From Oscillospiraceae bacterium (lineage in GTDB: Bacteria; Bacillota; Clostridia; Oscillospirales; Oscillospiraceae), in NCBI GenBank assembly GCA_902775105.1, contig CACYLC010000001.1, positions 1 through 64,000 on the forward strand: a DNA stretch of 64,000 nucleotides. The letters run 5' to 3'. The position numbers and the translations under genes were made by a program. Position 1 is the first letter of the stretch; each line of letters opens with the position of its first letter. The notes under the pieces were generated by a model. The model was not told where the DNA came from and searched no databases. It saw only the letters and a list, made by a program, of their open reading frames with translations. Shown here piece after piece: positions 1 to 12,000 of the stretch.

Positions 1-1
1 C

Positions 2-3000
2 GGCGGCGTCACCATCAAGAACAACACTGCCGATACTTACGGCGGCGGCGTGTATCTGGCAAAGCAGGGCACGCTGAACCTCAAGGCCAACATCAAGGGC
101 AACAGCGCGCCCCGTGGCGGCGGCGTCTACCTGTATACCGGCAGCACCACCACCATCACCGGCGGCGAGATCTCCGGGAACCAGGCGTCTGTCTACGGCG
201 GCGGTATCTATGCGGATCAGAATAATACACTGACCATCTCCGGCGGAGAGATCTCTCGGAACTATACCGAGCTGCGGGGCGGCGGCATTTTTCTCAACAG
301 CGGATATGACGCCAACCGCAGTTATCTCAACCTCTCCGGCGGTGTCATTGACGGAAACGAGGTCTCCGAGACGTCCGATTCTGCCTACGGCGCCGGCGTG
401 TACGTCTCTGCAGGCGCTCAAATCACCATTACCGACGGCAAAATTTCCAATAATAAGAATGCCATCAGTGGCGGCGGAATTTATACTGAAGTAAACTGTG
501 TGATTGAAATGTCCGGCGGCGAGATCACTGGTAACAGTGTCCGAAAGAACGGAAGCTCCGGCGGCAACGGCGGCGGCGTGTATCTTGGGGTTTTAAACGG
601 CACCAATCGTGTGTCGAGCATTACCATGACCGGCGGCAAGATCACCGACAATACGGCAAGCGGCAACGGCGGCGGTATCTTTCATGATAGTTACTCCACG
701 GCGGAGTTATCCGGCGGCGAGATTTCCGGGAACAAGGCGACCAACGGCGGCGGCGCTTATGGTGAGACTAATGCAAGAACGAACCTCAAGGGTAACGTGA
801 TCATCTCCCAAAATGAGGCTACTGCCGCTGGCGGAGGCATAAGGTCGGGTTCCACTTTGATCGCTGAAAATGCCCAGATCATCAATAACAAGGCTGGCAC
901 CTCCGGTGGCGGTATTGTGACAGCAAATAACACGACAATCACCGGCGGCAAGATCAGCGGCAACACCGCTGGCACATACGGCGGCGGTTTGGACCTTGCC
1001 GGCGGCAATATCACCAACAAAATTTCCGGCGGTGAGATCTCTGATAACACGGCTGGCACCAACGGCGGCGGTCTGCGTGCGAACGCCAACACCACCATCA
1101 GCGGCGACGTGGAGATCAAGGACAACATTGCCCACGGCGCAGGCGGCGGCATTTACTCCGATTATAGTATCACGATGGCTGGCGGTACCATCGCCAATAA
1201 CGTAGCCGACGGCGCAGGTGGCGGTGTGCGCGTAGGCAATAACGCCCAATGGATCACCATGACCGGCGGCACCGTTTCGGGCAACTCCGCCGGAACCTCC
1301 GGCGGCGGCGTCAGCGCATCCGGCTTCGCCATGACCGGCGGCACCATCAGCGACAATACCGCCAAAACAAACGGCGGCGGCGTTTCCACTGGATTTAGCA
1401 GCAATAGTGATGTGACCTTCACCGTCTCCGGCGGCTCCATCACCAAAAATACGGCGGGTGGCAACGGCGGCGGCATCAACTTCGCCGGCAACCGTGATAC
1501 CCTGACCATCAAGGGCGGCGAGATCACCGGAAACAAAGCGGGAGGCTATGGCGGCGGCGTCGCAGGCCTGACCAGCGGCAACACGGTCATGGCGCTCAAC
1601 GTCACCGGCGGCAAGGTGAGTGACAATACCGCAGAACGCTACGGTATGGACGTTGCCGTTCAGACCACGACCACCGAGATTGCGGCGGCGGCAACGATGG
1701 AGTATGACGGCTCAAATCCCGCATGGTACGACGAACTGAACTCCAAGAACCTGACCGAGCAGATCAGTGTGCCCCGGACGACAAACGGGTACTACACCTA
1801 CATCTATGAAGATCTGGACGAAGTTGCCCAGATCGGCGACACTCCCTACCCAACCCTCCAGGCTGCTTTTACCGCCATCGCAGACGGCACGGCCTCCGGC
1901 ACCAACATTCTCCTGCTCAAGGACACCAAGGAGACCGTCACCGTGGCGGAGAACGTCACCGCCACCCTCAATCTGGACGGCCACACCGTCAAGGGCAACG
2001 GAGCCAGCGTATTCACCGTGAAAAAGGGCGCTGGCCTCACCATTGACGACACGAGCGACAGCGGAAACGGCAGGATCACCGGCGGCAAGGGCAACCCCGT
2101 CACAATCGGCACAACAGCCGCCACAGCCGGCGGCGGCATCTACACCGAGGGCAAGGTGACCCTGAAAAACGGCAGCATCTACAACAACAGCGCTACCTAC
2201 GGCGCTGGCGTCTACGTGGGTCCCTTCGGCGACTTCACCATGGACGGCGGCAAGGTACGGCTGAACCGAAACGGACGCGGCGTTTCCGTGTGGTACAAAG
2301 ATCAGGTCACCGAACTCGTCACCACCGGCGCCACCGCCACCTTCACCATGAATGACGGCGAGATCAGCGGCAACGTGGGCGGCGTCTATGCTGATAATGC
2401 CAACGACTCCGTCAACATGAACGGCGGCACCATTTCCGGCAACAGCGGAAGTGTCTCCGGAGCTGGCATTTACGTAAACAACGGCGCTGTGCTGACCATG
2501 AATGGCGGCGAGATCAGCGGAAACACGACCACCGGCACCAACCGTGGCGGCGGCATCTACGTCGGTACCAACTCCAAGGCGCACATCTATGACGGCGAGA
2601 TCACGGGAAATACCTCCGGTTCTAACGGCGGCGGCGGAATTGCCGTATGTGGCGCAAATGCAGAGCTGTACGTCTACGGCGGCAAGATCACCAACAATAA
2701 CGGCGGCGCCTACGGCGGCGGTATTTCCAGTGACAATGCCAAACTCGTCCAGATTGAGGGCGGCGAAATCAGCGGCAATACTGCCACCTATGGCGGCGGC
2801 GTCTATGGGGTGACCACCACTGTCAATTTGAAGGATGCCAAGATCACCGGGAACACTGCCAACAGCGGTGGCGGCGGTATCTTCATGAACTCTGGCGCAA
2901 CCCTCAATATGGAGGGCGGCGAGGTCACGGACAATACTACCACCAATAACGGCGGCGGTATCTATGGCGGCACTGGTAATGGTACCCACGTCAACATCAC

Positions 3001-6000
3001 TGGCGGACTTGTGACCGGGAATCAGGCCGGCGGCTTTGGCGGCGGTGTTGTTGTGACGCAATACGGCTCCATCACCGGCGGACAGATCTACGGAAATACC
3101 GCCAAGGGCGCTCAGAGGGGCAACGACGTTGTCCTCCGGGAGATCAGAAAAGAGGACACTCCCCTGATCCCGGCGGCGGACATGAAAGTGGACGGCGTCA
3201 CCTGCTGGCTGAACGACAACACCAACGAGGAGTATTACGAGACCGACCAGCTTGCCAGCGACTGCACCACCGCATACTACCTCACCGCCACCAACGGTCA
3301 CCGTGACCATGTGGCCCGCATCGGCGATGTGCCCTACCTCACCCTCCAGGCGGCTATCGACGCCGCCGAGGCAGGGGACGAGATTTTCCTCCTGAAAGAC
3401 ATCGAGGAGTTCATGACCGTCTCCGCCGATCAGGACGTCATCGTCAACTTTAACGGCTATACCATCTCCACCACCGCCACCAACGGTTTCACTGTGGACA
3501 GCGGCAAGCTGACCCTGAAAGACGAGCCTGCGGAGGACGGCAAAGAGGGGGGCACCGGCACCCTGAAACCGGCTGAGGGTCTCACGAACGGACGGGGCAT
3601 TCTTGCTCGGGATTCCGCTACCATTACCCTGGAGAGCGGAACCATCTCCGGCTATACCCTGACGACTGCGTACACCAGCGGCGCAGGTATTCGTGCCTTG
3701 TGCAGTACCGTCAATATCAGGGGCGGCGTGATCGAGAACTGCTCTGCTACCGCTTATGGTGCGGTGTCTATCGACAATGCCACCTATAACAAACCCTTCC
3801 ACTTCAATATGTCCGGCGGCGAGATTCGGAATAACACCGCCATCACCGGCGGCGCAATCGGCATCAACTCCGGTAACAACCTCGAAAACACCACCGCCAT
3901 CACCGATGGCACCATCAGCGGCAACACCGCAAATGCGGGCGGCGGCATCTACATCACCGGTACCGCCGCCACAAACAAAAACGTGGTGGATATCTTCGGT
4001 GTCACCGTGGAGGACAACACTGCCAAGTTGGGCAGCGGCGGCGGCATCTATATTAACCAAACGCCGCAGGTTACACTGGGCAGCCCGAATGCGGACACCA
4101 TCATCCAACGCAACACCTGTACCGGCAATGGCAACGTCGGCGGCGGCGTCATGATCAGCGGAGCATTTGACAATCCTTCCATTCACGTCGAAAATGTCAC
4201 GATCACCGAGAACAGTTCTGTAAGCACCAGAGCAGGCGGCATGTACGTCTCCGGCAGTGCGGACATTGTGGACTGCAAGATCACTGACAACACTGCCTAC
4301 GGTAACGGCGGCGGCCTTGAGGTGGGCAGAACCGCTTACACCAGACGGGTCAACATCACCGACACGGAGATCAGCGGCAACAAGACGACCAGCGGTAGCG
4401 GCGGCGGACTCTATGTGGTGGCAGAGAGCGGAGATTCCACTGCAGTGATCACCCTCAGCGGCGTCACCGTGGAAAACAACACGGCGGGTGGAACCAACGG
4501 CGGCGGTGTCTACATTGAGGACGGTACGAACAGCGCCCACGTCACCTTGAAAAACGGCACAAAGGTCACGGGAAACACCTCAAACGGCGCTAACTGGGAC
4601 AGTGGCGGCGGCGGCATTGCAGTGACCGGCAGCAAGACTACCCTTGAGATCACCAACGCAGAGGTCACCGATAACAACAACCGAAGCGGCAGCGCAGGCG
4701 GTATCTATGTCAAGGGCGGAGCGAAGCTGGAGCTGAACGCCGGGGCAAAGGTCTCCGGAAACAGCACTTCCGGCGCAGGCGGCGGTATTTGCACATATGG
4801 TACCAATTCCACGGTGACTCTCCATGAGGGCGCAGAGGTCAGCGGCAACACCGCCCGCACCAGCTCCGGCGGCGGCATTCTCGTCCGTACCGGCGGTAAG
4901 CTGAACATGGAGGACGGCGCAAAGATCTCCGGCAACACGGCGGCCACCAGCGGCGGCGGCGTTTGTGTGGATAGTGACGCTGTGATGATTATGACCGGCG
5001 GCGAGATCACCGGAAACGAGACCACGGGAACGGCTGCAAACTGGGACGCCAAATATGGCGGCGGCGGAATTTATTTCGGTGCTACCAACGCCGCAGGTTC
5101 CATCACCGGCGGCACCATCTCTGGCAACAAGTCGGCCCAGGACGGCGGCGGTATCCTTGTCGCCGGCGACAACAACGGAAACGGCGTACAGAACGTGATC
5201 GTGGATGGCGCCACCGTCACTGGCAACACGGCGGCCCGCAACGGCGGCGGCGTCTGGGCGTGGCACGGCACCAAGTTCCAGCTCAAGAGCGGCGGCATCT
5301 ACGACAACAGCGCAAAACTGGGTCAGGATGTCTATGCGTGCTATCGGAGCGGTTACCGCAGCGAGGTCGAGCTGATCGCCGCCAGCAAGATGGACTTTGA
5401 CGGCGACAAGGAAGGCCTCGGCTGGCTGGACGAGGATAACGGCAACGTCATCGAGACGGACATTCAGGGCAAGATGGTGCGGCGGTACGCACTGACGCTG
5501 GACTACGTGAACAAGGACGACGTGGTGGCGGTCATCGGAGACGAGAAATTTGCCACTGTACAGGACGCCATTGCTTACATCATGGAAAACGACCTTAGTG
5601 ACGCGGAGATCCGCATTGTCAAGGATGTCCATGAGAACGTGAACGTCCCCTCCGGCGTCAAGGCAAAGCTGAACCTGAACGGTTACACGCTGCTGGGTCT
5701 GCCCGCGGCCATCACCTGCTACGGTGATCTGACCATCGTGGACGAGCCGGAGGACGTGACCGCCAATGACACCGACTATCCCGCAGGGGAGGGCACCGGC
5801 ACCATCACCGGCCATGCGGCCAGCGAGGGCGGCGGCATCCAGGTCAAGCCCGGCGGCACCGTGACGCTGGAGAGCGGCCAGATTGCCAACTGCACTGCGG
5901 TCAACAACGGCGCCGCAGTTCTGGTGGAAAACGGCACCTTCGTCATGAATCGCGGAACCATCAAGGATAACGACGCCGTCAGCGGCGCAGCGGTGTACGT

Positions 6001-9000
6001 CAAGTCCGGTTCCTCCACCTTCACCATGAACGGCGGAGAGATCACTGAAAACACCGGACGAACCGGCATTGTTTACAACAACGGCGGCAAGGTGAATATC
6101 TACGGAGGCACCATCAGCGACAATACGCTGACTCGTTCCGGCAATTCCGGCGGCATCGGCACCGTCTACAACGCCTCCGGCACCATGAACATCGCCGGAA
6201 CGGCGGATAATCCGGTGGAGATCAAAGACAACAGCGTCTCTTACGGCGGCGGCGGCGTCGGTCAGGTTGGCGGCACCGTGCGGATCACCAATGCGGTGAT
6301 CGAGGGCAACAAGACCACCAACGCACGGACGACCACTGTTACAGAGTCCTCCGGCGGCGGCATTTATCAGAACGGCGGCAGCATGAGCATCGGCGATGGA
6401 ACGCTCATCACCGGCAACAGCGCCGTCCGTGGCGGCGGTATCTACCAGACGGGCGCAGGCACCATCACCATGATGGGCGGCTTGATCACTGACAACACCG
6501 CCAGCTACGCAGGCGGCGGCGTGGCTCAGAATCCCGGCACCAAGGGCACCTTCCGGCTGCTGCAGGGCGGACTATATGACAACCGTTCGCTCCTAACCGA
6601 CGCCGGAAACGACTTCTACTCCAAATATGAGGGAACCGGAACCTACAACAGCGGCAATGGACCCACGGCCATTCTGGTGGCGGCACCCATGATGGGGAAC
6701 TCGGAGTACAACGTCTGGAAGGACGACAACTACGAGGGAGAAACCCGCAGCTCGGACTATATTGGAGAGGGTCAGTACATTACCGGTATGATCAACAACT
6801 CCAACAATCTGGAGCTGACGGCGGACTACTACGCAGACGCGAAAAAGACGGAGACCATCAGCAGCGATTTTCAGGTGGCCACCGTTTATATCCGGGATGA
6901 TTATGGCAAGGACGGCATGTCCGATGGCACAGCTGTGTTCGACAATTCCGCATCCAAGGAAAAGACTGCCGAGGATATGCTCGGCAACGGCGCCAGCGAA
7001 TCCACTGAGACCTACGTCTACAACGGCGAGACGCTGTACTACATTGAGTACAACGGCAAGCGCTATGAGCAGACGCAGGCAGTGGAGTGGGAGCCGGGCG
7101 ACGACTCCGGTGAGAAAAACGCCATTGTCCGCAGCAACGACAGCGTGACGTACAAGCTGGCAACCACCATCAGTCCCGTGGACCCTGATATGCACATCCC
7201 GGAAGAAGGGTACAAGACTCATCTCTATGTGGAGGCTGAGCTGCCCTGCGGCTATGACGAGGCGGAATTTGATGCCTCCACCTCCAGACTGGCGGCCTAT
7301 ACCGTCTTTGAGGAGCAGCGGGACGGCAAGACGGTTCAGATCCTCCGTGGCTACTGGGAGAAGACCATGAAGGCAGCCGGCACGGTGGTGCACGAGTTGA
7401 AGGTCAGAGTCAAGTGGGCGGAGAACGGTACCACCATTCAGCCCACCTTTAAGCAGTGGATCAGCGGCAACGAGGAGAACACAGCCAATCCGGTGGTCGC
7501 CCCCGCCAAGACGCTGACGGTTTCGGCAGCGGGTAAGTACAACGTGGCGCTGGCTAAGAACTCCATGCTGTCTCATACAGGCTACTTCGATCTGGACACC
7601 GGATTGGAGGCGTCTGAACAGGATGCGAAGGATACGTCCAGAAACATCGTATATGGAACGCTCATGGGCTACGGCCTGACAGTCGAGCTGTATAACACCA
7701 CCGCGGAGAAAGGGCTCAGGGGTCTTGAGCTGCCTAAGAGTCCGCTGGAATTTGATATGCGGCTCAACGGAGCGTTGTATCTGGATGGAGAACCGATCCT
7801 TGGCAGCGACGGCAAGGCCGCCCCCTATGTCTGGGCATATAAGGAGAACTCCAAGACAGACTATGGCATGGCTCTTGGCGGCACCACCTACAGCGTCAAC
7901 ATGAACTGGAATGATGTGGACGACTTTGACACCAATACCCAGTTCGCCTACGACGCAGCGCCCCTTAACTCCGGCGGCGAGGCAAATGCATGCTACAGCG
8001 GCGGCGGCTGGAGCATGACAGGCACTCAGCCGACAGCGGACGATCGGGAAACGGTGCTCCACTTCACGGTCAACGACTATGCCTTTGACAACTCTACGAA
8101 TCCCACTCAGAATTCTGCCGATCAGAACGACTCTACTCTGAGTGCCAAAAATGTGAAGGCATTTACCGCAGGGTATCTGCAGGTGATCTTCCCGTTCGAT
8201 CCCGATGAACTGGGGGACAATGTGAATGGATTCGTCGCTGTCAACATGGAGGCTGCGGTGTCTGACCTTCAGATCAAGACACTTTCTGACCAGACGCCCG
8301 TTTCCACGGAAATCGGCAAAGACACGCTGGCCAACTACTACGGCGAGAATGATGTTGATGACCACGCAGTCAACGAGATGCGGTATGCCGACAACTATCT
8401 GAACGACCAGACCGGTCTGTACATCTTCCACGGAGGCCCTGGAGGAGGGGACAAGATCGAGGTGACCAACTCCTATTCCGGCGTCAGCGGAAACGGAATC
8501 GGAGCGCGGCTCTCTGCTCACAATGGTGCGGACGGCAGTTCCTCCACACCGCTGGGAACGGAGGTGTACATCAACGGCGCACTGAACTATTACAGCGCGC
8601 ATTACCGCACGGATGATCCGGATCATTATCCGAATCAGTATATTCCGGACGAGTTGTTCAATGCGCAGACGGACAACAAGGAGGAGTTCAACTACCTGAC
8701 GGCGATGAACCTGCTCCAACGGTTTGACGGCGATGTGTTCAAACCGATCGGCACCAGTGCTGTGGTCAACAAGCGGTTTAACAACACCGGCAGTACCTGT
8801 AATATTGGCAACGGTGCGTTTATCATCAGTACGACGGAGTCCAAACCCACCTGGGATACCAGCAACACCCCTGCAACGCTGGGCTATAACCTGACGATCC
8901 TCTACGCAGCCAAGCCTGACGGGACCAACTGGAAAAAGGTGGATCTGGGCAATCACACGGATGACGGCGGCTCGGCCGATATGGACAAGTACAGCGAAGA

Positions 9001-12000
9001 GAACCTGCTCTACTTCACCACGATGGAGGAGCTCGAAAACTACTTTGCCGCACAAGGCAAGAAGGGAACCTGTGTCGGTATCCTCTATGAGTTCCGTAAC
9101 TGCTGCATCCGTGACAAACGGAGCATTACTGTCAGCAGTCGGATGCAGTCCACGGACGACTTCAGCTATACCGGCAGAACCTACGCCACCACCAACGAGG
9201 CCCGGATCTGGCACACCTATCGGCCAGACTATAAGGCAGCACGGGCGGACGGCACGCTGTCAGATATCCTGTATGATTTTGAGTGGGCGGATATCAAATC
9301 CGGCAATGCCATTGGCAAGGCCTATCCCACAGGCACGGTGCTTCATACCCACAACCATGCGACAGATGTGACATTGGTTGGCTATCAGGCGAATCAGATC
9401 GCAGCTGACAACGAGGATTATTCCGGGTATAAAAAGACCGAGTACAAGGACGGCTCTCAGGTACCCGGCACTCACAATGGCTGGCGAGCCGGCAACTCAA
9501 TTTTGTTCTACACCCTGGATTCCAGTATTAGCATTCGCAACACGGATATCCAAAGGGGCTCCAATCGGGTGCAGGACACCTACAACGTGAGCAAGGGTGA
9601 ACGCATTGCCAATTTCCGCATCGACCCCAATGTGGGCCCCTCCAGCGCAACCAAATACCACGATCTTGTCATAAATGGCAGCCAGACCACCGATGTCACC
9701 ATCACCCTCACGCTTCCCAAGGGACTCAACTACCGGGACGGCAGCGTCGCATTTGACTACAGCCAGGATCCCGAGAGACCCGGAGACAAGTACGAAGAGG
9801 GCGAGCTGAACTGGAACATCGAGGTAAAGGAAAACCCAGACGGAACGACGACGCTGATCTTTACCACGAAGATTTCGGATGTCTCCAAGACTCTGCCGGA
9901 TATCACCTACAGCGCAAGCATCGGTGATGCCGTCGATCCGCAAAACGACGTGAAGGACGGACAGTCCCTGACCACACAGGTCTCCATCCGCACCGGTTAT
10001 TCCGAGGAAAATCCGGTGGCTGCCAACACGAAGACCGATTCTGTCACCATTAAGGTGAAGAAGGAAAACGAAGACGGTATTTTTAAATCTGTCCGCAAGA
10101 TCCTCCGTGAGGTGGGTGATGAGTTCGTCTTTGAGCTCACCTATGCAAACGGTTCTCGTGAAACAAGGAAGATCGAAATTTTGGATGTCATGCCTTACAA
10201 CGGCGACGGTCGTGGGACGGAGTTCCATGGCGGCTATCGGATCAGCTCGATTGTCCTTTCCGTGAAGGCTGAGGAGCCCGGAAATGCGGTGAGTACCTTC
10301 CAGAGTATTGTGGAAGATGGGGGACTGTATTATCTCGGTGGTCAGATAGTTGCCAACGAGAACAATCTGGTTCCGGAGCAGAAGGCGCTGCTCTTGAGCG
10401 CAGCGAAGGAGGGCACAAAGCTGGTAGGCGTTGTAAACGAGGGCGAGAGAACCATCACCTATACCCTCACGAGTGAGATGCAGGTGTTGGCGACAGATTC
10501 GGCCAGCGTTGCACTCTATGGCAACTTCCCGCAGATAGCCGGAAATACCACCGTCCATCTGGAGCTGAATATGACGCCGGTGGAGACAGGAAAAGAGTCC
10601 GAGACAGACCTGCGGAAAAGGCTGATCGCCGATGAAAACGACAAGTTCCAAACCGGCAGCGATGTTTATTGGAATGACTTTTTCTACAAGAGTATGTCGG
10701 ATCCCGTTATCTCCAACAAGGTGAATGTGCAGGTTGTGGATCGTACCATCACCGGTTCTGTCTGGATGGATCAGGATCAGGACGGAAAAATCACTAAAGC
10801 CTCCGGCGACAAGATGCTCAAGGGAATCAACGTCACACTGTATAAGGTGAATGAAAACGGCGAGATTGGCGAAATAGCCAAGGACATTCTTGGAAATGAG
10901 GTTCCCAGTACAGAGACCAACGAGAAGGGACAGTACGAGTTCAGCAATCTGGCGCCCGGCAAGTATATTGTCGTGTTTAACGACGAGGACAAGAACTACG
11001 CCACTGCGGACGAAAAGCATCCCATCGACTTTGACATGCTGAGCGTGACGAAACGGGATGAGTCCGTGTTTAAGCTCCCCAGCGGCAACAAATCTGTACC
11101 TGTCTATCAGGAGGCTGATGCTGAGAACAGTCTGGCATCGCTGAACAGCGCAAAGCTGTACAAAGTAGTGGAGCTGCCTGGCCCCGAGAAGATCACCACC
11201 GGACACTATATCAGCCCCAACTGGAATCTGGGTCTTTATTACATCGACGCAGCCATTGAGAAGAACTGGGTCAACATGGTCTCCCGTGTTGACGAAGAAA
11301 CCAAGGTCACATTCCCGCTGACCGGCAAGATTGGTGGGCTCACGGTTTATAGCGGCAAGTTCACGATGACGCAGGAAGCGAACGATGTCACGGCCACCGG
11401 ACCGGATGGCGACGTCATGGAAGTCGCCGTCAAATCCGCAAACCTGACCGCTGAGAGCAGTGAGCCGCCCACCTACACCTGGAGAGTCTCTGACATTGTG
11501 CTTCAGGCAGAGGGCGCAGGCGGCAAGGTCGATTACAACTTTGAAGAGTTTGCGACTTTGAATGGAACCGCGCTGAAGAACTACACGACGACGCTGACCA
11601 AGACAGTCGGCTCCGATGGCATCACCGTGTTCCGTGCGGAGAACAGTCAGAAGGTGGGCAACTTCGAGTTCAAGAAGGTGGCCGCCGAGGATATGGATCT
11701 GGCGCTGACGGGAGCGGAGTTCACGCTGTACCGGGATAAGGCCTGTACGGACGAGATTTCCTTTGTCAGCTCTGGAGACGGCAAGTATCATCCGACCTAT
11801 GACGGTGTGGAGGGACAGGATAACACCACTTCTGTGTTGGAGGTCAATGCAAGCACAAGCGACCCGATCACAGAGGGTATGATCTTCCTGACGGCGCTGC
11901 CCTACGGAACGTACTATCTGAAGGAGACAAAGGCGCCCGGCGGACGCCGGCTGCCTACAGGCTACTGGGCCGTTACGATTTCGGAGGACGGTGTTGACAT

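Noticed and set aside
2..6500. Regular short repeats that could suggest a CRISPR array or satellite
   Set aside because: Repeats are in-frame protein repeats of varying length, not fixed repeat-spacer units.
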